A stretch of DNA of 64,000 bases from Acinetobacter sp. XH1741 (GCF_041021895.1 NZ_CP157428.1:2418001-2482000), one strand, 5' to 3'. Positions 38,585 to 48,630 are shown, numbered from the stretch's first letter. Notes: generated by a model not told the origin, from the letters alone. A program made the numbers and translations.

Positions 38585-40546
38585 TTAGAAACTATAAGTC
38601 GCTTTTACAAAATAGTTACGTCCATAGAGTTTGGTATTAAAGGTTTTGTTCTTATCTTCCAAATCAACATCGGTCAGGTTTTTTACACCATAGTCCAGTG
38701 TTAAACGTGGCGAAATTGGCGAGGTAAACGTAAGGTCATAGGTGGTATACGCTGGCAACTCTTTGGTTGCAGAGTACATTTGTTTGCCCACATAACTTAC
38801 GCCCGCATTTACACGAAAGTCTTGAACGGGTACCCAAGAAATAGAACCATTGGCAAGCCATTCTGGTCGTTCTGTTAAGTCTTTACCTGTGGTTTTGTTT
38901 TTTGCATCTAAGTATGTTGCATTTGCTTTAACACCTAAATTGTCAGTGAAATCATAGCCACCTGTAAGCTCAACCCCTTTAAGTTCTGCACGGCTTACAT
39001 TGGTCCAGATTTTTCTAAAATCACCCACTAAACGTGGATCGCCATCACTTAAGGTAATGGCTTCAATTAAGTTCTTCACGTCATTTTGGAAAACCGTAAC
39101 ACCTGCATTCCAGTTTGGACGTGTCACAATTAATGATGCTTCATAATTTGTGCTTTCTTCGGGTGCTAAATCTGGATTACCTCGAATATGGCAGCTACCA
39201 CCACATGAGATCATTGAATAATTAATGTCTAGCTGAGCAGGCGCTGGAACTTTATAAGCTTGTCCTACACCACCTTTAAGGATGACTCCTTGAGCAAGTT
39301 CATAGGCCAAGTAGGCTTTGCCAGTCGTTTTACCATCAAAATCATCAAAATCGTCATAACGCCCCCCTAATGTTAGGGTGAGTGCATCATTAATATGGGT
39401 ATCGTTTTGAACAAAAATACCGTAGCTCTTTTGCTGGTTTTTTCCAGTACCGATATAACTGACAACGTCTGTAATTTTCTGGTCTTTATAATCAAAACCA
39501 GCAGTTGTGTTATTCATGAGCCAGTCAAAGTTGGCAAAAGCACGACCAATTAAATTTTCTTGTTTATAGTGACGGCTTTGAGGGGCATCGTATTCACTGT
39601 CATAGTCATAAATTTTGGCGGTTTCTTTACCAATATAAGCTTCTGTTTTACCCCAAGCCCATTTACCACGGTGAGCAATACCTACATTGGTACGTTTCAT
39701 TTCTGATTCTTGAATAGATGTTGGTGCGTCTTGCGTAAGCGGGCGTTTATCGTTGTTATAACCCAAATCTAAGTCTAAAGTTTGCTGATCATTAATATTC
39801 CAGCTTAAAGTACCGTTTATATTTTTAGTATCTTTTTCTACAAAATATGCGCCGTCCGCATCTGGTTTACCTTTTCTATACCATGCATCGCGGTTATAGG
39901 CGTCACCTGCTAGAGTAAAACTTAAACTATCAGTTAAACCACCATACAGGTTAAAGCCATAACGGTATTGGTCTTTACCATTGCCACGGTCTGCCCGATT
40001 ATATTGCCCAAAAATAGAACCGTGTAGCTGTCCGTCTTCTGCTTTTTTTGTAATGATGTTAATGACACCACCCATCGCATCTGCGCCATAGAGTGATGAC
40101 ATTGGGCCACGAATCACTTCAACACGCTCAATGCTATTTAAAGGAATTGCACTCCAGTCAAAGTCATTGCCTCGCCACATGGCCCCATTAGACGACATGC
40201 GCTTACCATTTAGCAGAATTAAGGTGTAGTTCCCCGAAGTATTCAGCATTCCCCTTATAACGATTTTATCTTGCCCGCTGTTATAGTTATAAACCCCTGC
40301 TTGTTTTTGTAAAACGTCAGCGAGGCTCAGCGCTGCACTACGTTCAATATCTTCACTCGTGATCACACTAATAGATGCAGGTGCTTTATCTACATCTTGT
40401 TCTTTTAAAGCAGCAGAAACCACAATAGTTTTAAGTTTTTGAACAGGTTCATTTTTGCTGTGTTGGTCAATATCTGTATTTGCTTGGACTGCGAATGGAA
40501 GCAGTGTTGAGAGGGCGACCACCAACGCCTTTTTCGTTAACGTCAT
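38585..40546 (-). CDS. TonB-dependent catecholate siderophore receptor (FepA/CirA-like)
   Basis: A 653-residue receptor starting at the ATG at 40546, which has a ribosome site GGATCGAG; a TTG-type upstream extension through the Fur box is unlikely. A signal peptide ends VQA-N. The TonB box region reads KTIVVSA, and the plug carries SISVITSEDIERS, KIVIRGM, PMSSLYGADAMGGVINI and KGGVGQAYKVPAP. The barrel ends YFVKATYSF. The predicted size of about 73 kDa fits the OM73 receptor I recall from A. baumannii 8399. It should import the ferric complex of the locus's own siderophore. Its promoter region, shared with the divergent RND gene, has two Fur boxes. Confidence 0.9.
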   Translation of the reverse strand: MTLTKKALVVALSTLLPFAVQANTDIDQHSKNEPVQKLKTIVVSAALKEQDVDKAPASISVITSEDIERSAALSLADVLQKQAGVYNYNSGQDKIVIRGMLNTSGNYTLILLNGKRMSSNGAMWRGNDFDWSAIPLNSIERVEVIRGPMSSLYGADAMGGVINIITKKAEDGQLHGSIFGQYNRADRGNGKDQYRYGFNLYGGLTDSLSFTLAGDAYNRDAWYRKGKPDADGAYFVEKDTKNINGTLSWNINDQQTLDLDLGYNNDKRPLTQDAPTSIQESEMKRTNVGIAHRGKWAWGKTEAYIGKETAKIYDYDSEYDAPQSRHYKQENLIGRAFANFDWLMNNTTAGFDYKDQKITDVVSYIGTGKNQQKSYGIFVQNDTHINDALTLTLGGRYDDFDDFDGKTTGKAYLAYELAQGVILKGGVGQAYKVPAPAQLDINYSMISCGGSCHIRGNPDLAPEESTNYEASLIVTRPNWNAGVTVFQNDVKNLIEAITLSDGDPRLVGDFRKIWTNVSRAELKGVELTGGYDFTDNLGVKANATYLDAKNKTTGKDLTERPEWLANGSISWVPVQDFRVNAGVSYVGKQMYSATKELPAYTTYDLTFTSPISPRLTLDYGVKNLTDVDLEDKNKTFNTKLYGRNYFVKATYSF

Positions 40547-40580
40547 TTCTCGATCCTTATATTTTATAACGATTACCATA

Positions 40581-40595
40581 TGATAATTGTTATCA
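40581..40595. promoter_or_regulatory. Fur box 1 in the receptor/RND intergenic region
   Basis: TGATAATTGTTATCA is a near-perfect dyad resembling the core of the Fur consensus (GATAATGATAATCATTATC). It lies next to the start of the receptor gene. Confidence 0.7.
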
Positions 40596-40663
40596 TTTAT
40601 GATGTGCCGAGCATGATAGCCTCATGACTTTTATTGTTCAAGATAAAAGTAATTATTATTTAT

Positions 40664-40680
40664 ATAATGATAATCATTAT
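40664..40680. promoter_or_regulatory. Fur box 2 in the receptor/RND intergenic region
   Basis: ATAATGATAATCATTAT is a perfect 17-bp palindrome identical to the centre of the Fur consensus, 84 bases before the RND start. With box 1 it should give iron-repressed divergent transcription. Confidence 0.85.
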
Positions 40681-40763
40681 TGTTTGTTTGAATTAAAAAA
40701 GATAGTATTGCAGATTGGTGTGCCTAAAAACCTATTGAAAACAAGCTTAAAGTAGACATAACA

Positions 40764-43700
40764 ATGCTCTCTCGATTTTTTATTTATCACCCTATTTTTG
40801 TATCTGTCATTGCCATTACTATTCTTATTTTTGGTTTTTTCTCTATTCGGGCAATGCTAGTTGAGCGTTATCCAAACCTTGCTCCTCCAAGTGTTAGAGT
40901 GGTTGCTAACTACCGTGGCGCTTCGGCCGAAACAGTTGAAGAAAGCGTAACTCAGATTTTAGAACAGCAAATTAAAGGATTAGATAACTTACTTTATTTC
41001 ACTTCAAACAGTGAATCTTCGGGAACAGGTAGTATTGATATTCATTTTAAAATTGGCACAGATATCGATAAAGCACAATTGCAAGTACAAAATCGCATTA
41101 ACAGCGCATTAAATCGCTTACCCGAGCAAGTGCAACGTCAAGGGGTAAATATTTGGAAAACCACGGGTGATTTGCTGTTGATCGTGGGGTTATACGATGA
41201 GACTGGTAAAGCCAGTAATATCGACTTATCGGACTATATGGTCAATCACTTTGAACAGCCTCTCTCTCAACTACAAGGGATTGGTGAAGTTGATGTATTT
41301 GGTTCAAGTTATGCTATGCGTATTTGGTTAAATCCAAATCAGCTTAGAAATTATCAACTTATGCCGAGCGATATTGAACAGGCACTTGAAGATTACAATA
41401 CTCAAATTGCTGCGGGTTCCCTTGGTGCAATGCCTTCCGCTTCTGATCAGAATATTTATGCCAAAGTCACAGCGGGCTCACGCTTAAAAACAGTCGATGA
41501 TTTTAAATCGGTTGTGGTTAAAGCCAATGTAGACGGTAGTTTAGTATATTTAAAAGATGTTGCGAGAGTCGAGTTAGGTGCCGAAAACTATGAAAGTATT
41601 AATACGCTCAATGGCTACCCTTCCGCTGGTTTAGGTATTTCACTGAGTCCCGATGCGAACGCAATTGAAACCTCGGCTTTAATTAAAGCAAAAATTGAAC
41701 AGCTCAAGCAGCATCTACCTGCTGGATATAAAATTGTTTATCCACGAGACAATACGCCGTTTATTGAAGAGTCTATTAAACAAGTCATTATCACTTTACT
41801 TGAAGCGGTAGTATTGGTCGTCATTGTCATGTATCTCTTTTTACAAAATTGGCGCGCCACGCTCATTCCTACCATGACTGTACCTATTGTGATTTGCGGT
41901 ACCTTTGTTGTGTTGTATTTGACTGGTATGAGCATTAACACCCTCACCCTGTTTGCACTGGTTCTAGCAATTGGACTGTTGGTCGATGACACAATTGTTG
42001 TGGTTGAAAATGTTGAACGGCTTATGCATGAACAACAATTAAATGTTCGGGAAGCATGTTCGGCATCCATGCAGGAAATTAGTGGTGCATTAATCGGAAT
42101 TACCTTGGTATTAACCGCCGTATTTATTCCGATGGCTTTTTTTACTGGCTCAACGGGTATGATTTACCGTCAGTTTTCAATCACTTTAGCGGCCGCAATG
42201 TTGCTATCTTTATTAGTAGCCATGTTTATTACGCCTGCTTTGTGCGCTGTTTTATTAAAAAAACAAACTCAAAAACCTAAATGGGGACAGAAGCTTGAAG
42301 CTTTACTTGAAAAAGTTAAAGTCGGTTTTAGTTACTTAGCGACAAGCTTAATCAAATTTAAAACACTTTCATGTCTTATTGTTTTGGCTTTGGTTACTGT
42401 TTTAATCGTTATTTATCGTGGTTTACCCACTAGCTTTATTCCAAATGAAGATCAAGGTTTACTTGCTGTTCCTTATAGTTTGCATAACAGTGCGTCTATG
42501 AGCCAAACACAAGAAGTAGGTAAACTGGTTAATAATTATTTCTTCGAGCATGAAGCCAAAAATATCAATACTGTACTTGTTGTCAATGGGCAAAACTTTT
42601 CTGGTAGTGGTCCAAACTTAGGCATGGCATTTGTTTCATTAAAACATTGGAATGAACGTAAAGGTGAATCCAATACCGCAAGTGCCATACGGGAGCGTGC
42701 CCAAAGTTACTTGCAAAAAAACTTACCCGCTAAAGTCATGGTGGGTATGCCAGCAAGTGTTTCAGGTTTAGGTCAATCTGATGCCTTAGAACTTTGGCTC
42801 AGAGATGTAAATGGTCAAGGACGCGATGAACTCATTAAACAATATAAAGACTTAGAAAAAGAATCTCACAATTACCCTGCATTTGAAAATCTAAGTCCGC
42901 TTGTAGATGAAAATAAGGCTGAAGTTTTTATTCAACTCGACCAGAATAAAGCCAAGATATTAGGGATTGATCAACAAGCGATTCGTTCAACTTTATCGAC
43001 TGCTTGGGGCGGAAACTATGTGGGAGATTTTGTCGAAAGAGGCAAAATTAAACGAATTATTATGCAAGGTGATGCTGAATTTCGCTCTAAACCTGAAGAT
43101 TTGGCTTATTGGCATGTGCGAAACAATACAGGTGGAATGCTTTCACTTGCTCACTTTGGTCAAAGTCAGTGGACAGGTGGCCCAGAAACACTCACCCGAT
43201 TTATGGGACTTGCGGCCATACAGCTTGAAGCCAATGTAAGCTCTGGCTTTAGCTCAGGTCAAGCAATGCAACAGTTAAGTGATATGGTGAGTAAACAATC
43301 TGGTGTAGATGTCGCATGGAGTGGCCTCTCATTACAAGAGCAGCAATCGAGCCAGCAAGCCTTATTTTTATATATTATTTCTATTTTATTTATTTTCTTA
43401 TGTTTAGCTGCTTTATATGAAAGCTGGAAAGTGCCTCTTATTATTTTGCTCGGACTTCCGCTAGGAATTACGGGAACTATTATATTTGCTCAACTTTTTA
43501 AGTTGCCAAACGATGTGTATTTTCAAATCGCGTTACTGACAGGTATAGGTTTGTCTTGTAAAAATGCAATTTTAATTGTGGAGTTCGCAACTAAAGCTAT
43601 AAAACAAGATAAAGATTATATAACAGCTGCATGTGAGGCTTTAGCTCTACGTTTACGTCCCATTTTAATGACATCGCTGGCTTTTGGAGCTGGTGTGATT

Positions 43701-43913
43701 CCCCTTGTCGTTGCTACAGGTGCTGGTGCAGTGAGTCGACATGAAATTGGGATGAGTATATTTGGTAGTGTGATTATAGGAACTGTACTGGTCCCTGTAT
43801 TTACGGTGTTTTTCTTTGTGTTGGTGCATAGTTTACCGACTATGCAATGGTCGGTTGGCAAAGTTTGGTTTAGTCGTATGGGAAAATATAAAAAGGATCA
43901 TCCATCTTTATAA
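40764..43913 (+). CDS. RND-family efflux transporter (putative siderophore exporter)
   Basis: A 1049-residue inner-membrane pump with the complete HAE1/AcrB-type layout: first helix at residues about 10-28, two large periplasmic loops, and twelve helices. The proton-relay aspartates are visible as GLLVDDTIVVVENVERLM (Asp408-Asp409) and the relay lysine as GIGLSCKNAILIVEFA. The size (about 114 kDa) fits P114 of A. baumannii 8399 as I recall it. No membrane-fusion or TolC-type gene is next to it, so it must borrow partners or act alone. The position opposite the receptor gene behind Fur boxes, within a siderophore locus, makes export of the catechol siderophore or its intermediates likely. The gene converges on entB across a terminator. 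Confidence 0.92.
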   Translation: MLSRFFIYHPIFVSVIAITILIFGFFSIRAMLVERYPNLAPPSVRVVANYRGASAETVEESVTQILEQQIKGLDNLLYFTSNSESSGTGSIDIHFKIGTDIDKAQLQVQNRINSALNRLPEQVQRQGVNIWKTTGDLLLIVGLYDETGKASNIDLSDYMVNHFEQPLSQLQGIGEVDVFGSSYAMRIWLNPNQLRNYQLMPSDIEQALEDYNTQIAAGSLGAMPSASDQNIYAKVTAGSRLKTVDDFKSVVVKANVDGSLVYLKDVARVELGAENYESINTLNGYPSAGLGISLSPDANAIETSALIKAKIEQLKQHLPAGYKIVYPRDNTPFIEESIKQVIITLLEAVVLVVIVMYLFLQNWRATLIPTMTVPIVICGTFVVLYLTGMSINTLTLFALVLAIGLLVDDTIVVVENVERLMHEQQLNVREACSASMQEISGALIGITLVLTAVFIPMAFFTGSTGMIYRQFSITLAAAMLLSLLVAMFITPALCAVLLKKQTQKPKWGQKLEALLEKVKVGFSYLATSLIKFKTLSCLIVLALVTVLIVIYRGLPTSFIPNEDQGLLAVPYSLHNSASMSQTQEVGKLVNNYFFEHEAKNINTVLVVNGQNFSGSGPNLGMAFVSLKHWNERKGESNTASAIRERAQSYLQKNLPAKVMVGMPASVSGLGQSDALELWLRDVNGQGRDELIKQYKDLEKESHNYPAFENLSPLVDENKAEVFIQLDQNKAKILGIDQQAIRSTLSTAWGGNYVGDFVERGKIKRIIMQGDAEFRSKPEDLAYWHVRNNTGGMLSLAHFGQSQWTGGPETLTRFMGLAAIQLEANVSSGFSSGQAMQQLSDMVSKQSGVDVAWSGLSLQEQQSSQQALFLYIISILFIFLCLAALYESWKVPLIILLGLPLGITGTIIFAQLFKLPNDVYFQIALLTGIGLSCKNAILIVEFATKAIKQDKDYITAACEALALRLRPILMTSLAFGAGVIPLVVATGAGAVSRHEIGMSIFGSVIIGTVLVPVFTVFFFVLVHSLPTMQWSVGKVWFSRMGKYKKDHPSL

Positions 43914-43919
43914 AACAAA

Positions 43920-43944
43920 AAAAGCAGATCATTGATCTGCTTTT
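43920..43944. terminator. Bidirectional terminator between the RND gene and entB
   Basis: A perfect 11-bp stem AAAAGCAGATC / GATCTGCTTTT with a 3-base loop, with an A-tract before and a T-tract after. It serves both convergent transcripts. Confidence 0.85.
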
Positions 43945-43957
43945 TTATGATTTAGCT

Positions 43958-44827
43958 TTAAGCGACTAGTTTCTCAATCCATACTTCTAAAGTAGGTTGT
44001 TCTGCTAAATCTTCAAAGCTTACCTGAGCACCATAAGCTTGCCATTTACCTACCAAGGTCATTAAGCGAACTGAATCAAGCCCAAGCATAAGTAAATCAT
44101 CATTTAACTGAATGTCTGAAGCAGGAATTTGTAGTTGTTCACTTACCGCTTGAACTATCCCTTCTTGGGTTAATGGCGAGGCTGCTTGTTCAAGTTCCCA
44201 AGCACGAGTCACTTGCTGGGTGGTCATGACTTGTGCACAACGTGTACTTGCATATTTTAAAGCCATATCATGTTCTTCACGACTAAAGTCAGCGAGTGCA
44301 TCTCCACATAAAAATGGTTGTATGTTCAACATAAATGCTTCTGCTGCACTCATGAGGCAGCCAATATGGGCATAAACACCACAAATAATGAGCTGATCGC
44401 GGCCAGATTCACGCATGAGTTGTTCAAGCGGAGAAAACTTAAATGCGCTATAACGCCATTTTGTTAAAACGGTATCATTTTTCTGAGGCGTAATTTCCGG
44501 CAAAATTTGAGTAATATACGGATCATCTTTTAGACCAGTTCCCCAAAAATCAGTTAAGAGTTGGCGATGTTCAGGTGTTTGATTACCAGGCTGTGCCGTA
44601 TAAACCACCGGAATATTAAACTTACGTGCAGTTTCAATCAGTTCTTTGGTGTTTTTAATAAGCTCTGGAATAGGCGCTTGAGTTTGATCATAAAAATCTA
44701 AAAAATACTGCTGCATATCGTGCACTAATAAAACGGCGCGATTGGTATGCAACTGCCAATGAGTTTTATTGGGTGTAAACTCATGGGCTTGAGGCATGCT
44801 GTAACTTGTAATTTTGGGAATACTCAT
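43958..44827 (-). CDS. entB: Isochorismatase with aryl carrier domain
   Basis: A 289-residue bifunctional protein. The N-terminal domain (about residues 1-205) is an isochorismatase, converting isochorismate to 2,3-dihydro-DHB: VLLVHDMQQYFLDFYD carries the catalytic Asp and LIICGVYAHIGCLMSA the cis-peptide region. The C-terminal carrier domain has LGLDSVRLM, whose Ser252 takes the phosphopantetheine arm and then DHB from EntE. I set the start at the ATG at 44827, preceded by AAAGGAAA. It is the last gene of an entA-C-E-B operon, the dhbACEB order. The equivalent A. baumannii gene was called dhbB. Confidence 0.95.
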   Translation of the reverse strand: MSIPKITSYSMPQAHEFTPNKTHWQLHTNRAVLLVHDMQQYFLDFYDQTQAPIPELIKNTKELIETARKFNIPVVYTAQPGNQTPEHRQLLTDFWGTGLKDDPYITQILPEITPQKNDTVLTKWRYSAFKFSPLEQLMRESGRDQLIICGVYAHIGCLMSAAEAFMLNIQPFLCGDALADFSREEHDMALKYASTRCAQVMTTQQVTRAWELEQAASPLTQEGIVQAVSEQLQIPASDIQLNDDLLMLGLDSVRLMTLVGKWQAYGAQVSFEDLAEQPTLEVWIEKLVA

Positions 44828-44848
44828 CAAATTTTTCCTTTTTTATCT

Positions 44849-46513
44849 TTAAGCAAGAATATTGGTGTTAGTTTCAAGTTGTTGACGTAATCTTTTTTTG
44901 TCTATTTTTCCAAAGGCCGTATAGGGAAACTGCTCGATAAATTCCACTCGATCGGGAACTTTGTAGGTAGCAAGGCCATAGTCTTTAAGATGTTGACGAA
45001 CTGACATAGCAAGGCGAACAGGGCTTGGATCATCAGTTTGTGATTGCCATGCAACAAAGGCACAGCTTTTTTCACCCATCATTTCATCAGGCATGGCAAC
45101 CAGCGCTGCCAAGCGGATTTGTGGATGAGTTAATAAAGCTTGCTCTACTTCTTCAGTCGCAATTTTTTCACCAGCGCGATTGATTTGTTCTTTCGAGCGT
45201 CCTTCGACAACAATGCAGCCATCGTCACAAATACGAACTAAATCGCCAGTACGATAAAAACCATCCGGTGTAAAAGAACGTGCATTATGCTCAGGTGCTT
45301 GATAATAACCACGTATGGTATATGGGCCGCGAGTGAGTAAATGACCTATCTGCCCCGCTTCTACGGGTTGATCGTTATCATCTAAAACTAGAATTTCATC
45401 ATCTGGCGAGATTTTTAAACCTTGGGTATGAATAATTTGTTCTTTCGTCATGTCAAAACGGGTGTAGTTCACAAGCCCTTCAGCCATTCCAAAGACTTGT
45501 TGTAAATTGACCTTAAACTCATCAATTAAACGTATGGCAACCGCATCGGGTAAGCGTGCTCCACCTACTTGCAAACAACGTAAAGTCGATAATATAGGGT
45601 CTTGATCTTTGGCCGCTTTATCCATCCAAGGCCGGACTAATGCAGGAACCAAACAAGCATCTGTTACACCGTGTTTTTTAATCAGTGGAAATACAGTTTC
45701 AGGGCTTGGGTCAGTTCCTAAAACGACCGCACCACCAGCATAAAAAATGCCTAAAGAACCAGCCGAGCTCATTGAAAAGTTATGTGCCGCAGGTAAAACC
45801 ATCAGTAAGCGTGACGATTGACTGAGTTGGCAGATTTTCGCGCTCTCCCGCACACTGTAGAGGTAATCATCATGAGTACGTGGAATGAGTTTCGGAACAC
45901 CGGTACTACCTCCTGAAAGCTGTAAAAAAGCCACTTGATCCGCCGTAGACGGAGAGATTGCATCCGCCAAAATATTTGTTTCTTTTAATAAATTTTCGAT
46001 AGCAATAAAATTACCTGCATCTCCAAGTACAAATACATGTTCTAAGCAAGATGCAGTTTGCTGAAGCTTTTCGGCAAGCTCTCGGTAATCAAATTTTTGG
46101 GCACCAAAATCAGCACAGAAATAAGCTTTTGCTTGCGTCTGCTTAAAAAAGCTACTGAGTTCTGCATATCGATGGGCAGGCAAAGACATGATTGGTAAAG
46201 CACCTAATCGTATCAGTGCGAAAAATAAAATATAAAACTGATAGCGGTTTGGCATTTGGACGACGGCTTTATCACCCGCACGTAAGCCATATTGATATAA
46301 ATGGCTTGCACAGCAGTCAACCAAGTGGTCAAATTCTTTATAGCTAACAGCTTTGTCACCATCGTATACCGCAATATTTTGTGCGTAGTTTTGAGCACTT
46401 TCCCGTAAAAAATCACTTAGGTTTTGCCCAATCCAATACCCCTTTTTACGGTAAGCCTCAGCAAATTCTGCTGGATATGGCACAGCGCCCACTAAATAAT
46501 TCATTGTTGTCAT
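44849..46513 (-). CDS. entE: 2,3-dihydroxybenzoate-AMP ligase
   Basis: A 554-residue ANL-superfamily adenylating enzyme. It activates DHB as the acyl-AMP and transfers it to the carrier domain of EntB. The ATP loop reads LQLSGGSTGVPKLIPRTHDD, the A4-A5 region LPAAHNFSMSSAGSLGIFYAGG, the motor motif FYRTGDLVR, and the catalytic lysine lies in FGKIDKKRLRQQ near the C-terminus. The Asn and Ser in PAAHNFSMSS are the DHB-selecting residues of EntE/DhbE (N and S at the start of the A4 motif). It lies 11 bases after entC and 21 bases before entB in the same operon. Confidence 0.95.
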   Translation of the reverse strand: MTTMNYLVGAVPYPAEFAEAYRKKGYWIGQNLSDFLRESAQNYAQNIAVYDGDKAVSYKEFDHLVDCCASHLYQYGLRAGDKAVVQMPNRYQFYILFFALIRLGALPIMSLPAHRYAELSSFFKQTQAKAYFCADFGAQKFDYRELAEKLQQTASCLEHVFVLGDAGNFIAIENLLKETNILADAISPSTADQVAFLQLSGGSTGVPKLIPRTHDDYLYSVRESAKICQLSQSSRLLMVLPAAHNFSMSSAGSLGIFYAGGAVVLGTDPSPETVFPLIKKHGVTDACLVPALVRPWMDKAAKDQDPILSTLRCLQVGGARLPDAVAIRLIDEFKVNLQQVFGMAEGLVNYTRFDMTKEQIIHTQGLKISPDDEILVLDDNDQPVEAGQIGHLLTRGPYTIRGYYQAPEHNARSFTPDGFYRTGDLVRICDDGCIVVEGRSKEQINRAGEKIATEEVEQALLTHPQIRLAALVAMPDEMMGEKSCAFVAWQSQTDDPSPVRLAMSVRQHLKDYGLATYKVPDRVEFIEQFPYTAFGKIDKKRLRQQLETNTNILA

Positions 46514-46524
46514 CTATTTATTCC

Positions 46525-47748
46525 TTATCGTGGTAATTGTTCTGGTGAAATCTGTAGACCATCCAGTACGGTACGAAACTTTGCAGCGGTTTCAGCATGT
46601 TCAGCCTGTGGACGAGAAGCTTCCACAATGCCTGCACCGGCAAATAAACGGGCAATATTCTGATAAATCCGGGCACAGCGAACAGTTACCGACCATTCAC
46701 CATTACCTTGTTCATCTGCCCAGCCCATAGTTCCAGCAAATAATTCACGGTTAAATGGTTCAAGTTGTTGAATTAAATCTTTCGCGACAGAACTTGGTTC
46801 ACCACAAATTGCAGGTGTTGGGTGTAAGCGTTCAATTAAGTCGAAAACATGCGTATCGGCTTGCTTAAGTTCGCCAGTAATGTGTGATGCTAAGTGCCAA
46901 AGGCGTTTGGTACGAATGAGGGATGGTTGCTTGGGTACTTGTAATTGCTTGCAAAAAGGTGTGAGCTCATCGGCAATCATTTCGATGACGAGTGCATGCT
47001 CATGTTGATCTTTTTGTGAAGCAAGTAATGCTCTAGCGTTATTTTGATCTAAGGTTGGATCGTCATCACGAGCCAATGTGCCAGCAACAGGTTTACTCCA
47101 GATATGTGAGTTTTGCTTGGCAATTAAAAGCTCGGGGCTTGCACCCACAAACCACCCTTCGCTTTGAGGATGCCTTGCGACTGCATAGTTATATCCTTCA
47201 GGATTATGCTTGGCCAAGTTATAAAACACGTCTGAGACAGGAATCTTTTGATCAAACTCAATTTGTAAAATACGAGCAAGTACGGCTTTATCGAGTTTTT
47301 TGGCTTGCATTTGTTGTACTAAATATTCAACCTGCTGTTGATAGTGTTCACCTGAAGGTAAATAATCAGCCTTTCTGAAAGTTAAGGTATCAAAATCAAT
47401 ATCAGATTGTGCATAGAGTACTTTTTGATAGATTTTTGCATTTTGCATCAGCATTAAATTGACATCTGCTGCCGAGCAAAATGGTAAACCGCCCATAATT
47501 TTGACGTCTTTATAGCCCTCTACTACAGCTTTCTCTAGTTGAGCTCGGGCTTCTTGTAGCCAGTCTTTTAGAAGACTTTGGTGTGGAACAGAAATATCCC
47601 GTAGTTTCTGATGACTATTGATGGTGTATTCAGGAGTAGTAAAAATAAAGCCAGCTTCTTGATTACACTCTAAAACCTCTTGTGCTAATGCGATGTGACT
47701 TTCAGTAAAATTTTCTCGTTGGATAAAATACGGATGCTGTACCGACAT
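46525..47748 (-). CDS. entC: Isochorismate synthase
   Basis: A 407-residue chorismate-utilising enzyme converting chorismate to isochorismate. Signature segments are KPVAGTLARDDDPTLD, QKDQHEHALVIEMIADEL, PTPAICGEPSSVAKDLI, LFAGTMGWADEQGNGEW and LFAGAGIVEASRPQAE. These include the Mg-binding glutamates and the catalytic Lys/Glu region of the EntC/DhbC family rather than anthranilate synthase. It is the second gene of the entA-C-E-B operon, 44 bases after entA. The start at 47748 (MSVQHPYF) has a GGAG-type ribosome site. Confidence 0.95.
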   Translation of the reverse strand: MSVQHPYFIQRENFTESHIALAQEVLECNQEAGFIFTTPEYTINSHQKLRDISVPHQSLLKDWLQEARAQLEKAVVEGYKDVKIMGGLPFCSAADVNLMLMQNAKIYQKVLYAQSDIDFDTLTFRKADYLPSGEHYQQQVEYLVQQMQAKKLDKAVLARILQIEFDQKIPVSDVFYNLAKHNPEGYNYAVARHPQSEGWFVGASPELLIAKQNSHIWSKPVAGTLARDDDPTLDQNNARALLASQKDQHEHALVIEMIADELTPFCKQLQVPKQPSLIRTKRLWHLASHITGELKQADTHVFDLIERLHPTPAICGEPSSVAKDLIQQLEPFNRELFAGTMGWADEQGNGEWSVTVRCARIYQNIARLFAGAGIVEASRPQAEHAETAAKFRTVLDGLQISPEQLPR

Positions 47749-47792
47749 CTCGCAACTCCTTATAAAATTATTTTGTTGTGATGAATGAATGT

Positions 47793-48563
47793 TTAAACGC
47801 CTAGTGTGGCTCCCCCATCAACCACAATTTCTTGCATCGTAATTTGTGAAGCTTGGTCTGAAAGTAAGAAACTTACTGTGTTTGCAATATCTTCAGGTTG
47901 GGCAAGTTTTCTAAGTGGAATGCCCGTGCGGTATTGGTTTAAATCTCCATCAATTACCGCAGGCGGAGGTGAATTATCTGTCCAAAGCTGTTGCTGCATT
48001 TGAGTTAGGGTAGAGCCTGGTGAAACAATATTAAGCCTGACTTGATGAGGTGCGATTTCAAGCGCAAGATTACGGCAGTAATGGCTCAACGCTGCTTTTG
48101 TAGTGGCATACATGCCAAGTTGTATACGTGGCATACGGGAACTATTTGAACTAATCGTGACAATACTTCCCTGCTTTTTTTCACAAAAATGTTTGGCAAG
48201 TTGTTGGCTAATCGCAATGGGTGCCATGACATTGACCGCAAAAAGAGTTTCCCAGTCCTCTGTTTTTGCCTCGAGCATTGAACGCATAATTAATACGCCT
48301 GCTACATTCACCAGCCCCGTAACATCGTATTGCCTTAAAATCTGATTAAGCAAAAGTTCGGTTGATTCTTTTTCAGTGATATCTTGCTGAAAACCTTGCC
48401 AACGTAAGATTTCACTGCCTTCTAGCTTTTGTTTGATTTCCCATTGTTCAGGATTTTCCTGTCGGTCGATACCGACAACTTGATACCCCTGTTGCAATAA
48501 TTGTTTTGCAATAGCAGCTCCGATACCTCTTGCAGCACCAGTGACTACGATGGTAGAGCTCAT
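47793..48563 (-). CDS. entA: 2,3-dihydro-2,3-dihydroxybenzoate dehydrogenase
   Basis: A 256-residue short-chain dehydrogenase making DHB with NAD+. The cofactor loop is TGAARGIGAAIA, the NAD-selecting acidic residue follows in VVGIDRQ, and the catalytic Ser-Tyr-Lys triad is visible in TISSNSSRMPRIQLGMYATTK (split here at ISSNSS and YATTK). LVNVAGVL and the C-terminal ITMQEIVVDGGATLG are also typical. It is the first gene of the biosynthetic operon and is divergent from the fes-like gene, with Fur boxes on each side of the intergenic region. Confidence 0.93.
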   Translation of the reverse strand: MSSTIVVTGAARGIGAAIAKQLLQQGYQVVGIDRQENPEQWEIKQKLEGSEILRWQGFQQDITEKESTELLLNQILRQYDVTGLVNVAGVLIMRSMLEAKTEDWETLFAVNVMAPIAISQQLAKHFCEKKQGSIVTISSNSSRMPRIQLGMYATTKAALSHYCRNLALEIAPHQVRLNIVSPGSTLTQMQQQLWTDNSPPPAVIDGDLNQYRTGIPLRKLAQPEDIANTVSFLLSDQASQITMQEIVVDGGATLGV

Positions 48564-48608
48564 GTTTTACTCCAGTTTGACTCAAATAGTAAATTTCGCC
48601 ACATAATT

Positions 48609-48630
48609 GCAAATAATTATCATTATTATC
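48609..48630 (-). promoter_or_regulatory. Fur box at the entA promoter
   Basis: GCAAATAATTATCATTATTATC contains AATAATTATCATTATT, close to the Fur consensus core, about 45 bases upstream of the entA start. It should repress the entACEB operon when iron is plentiful. Confidence 0.7.
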
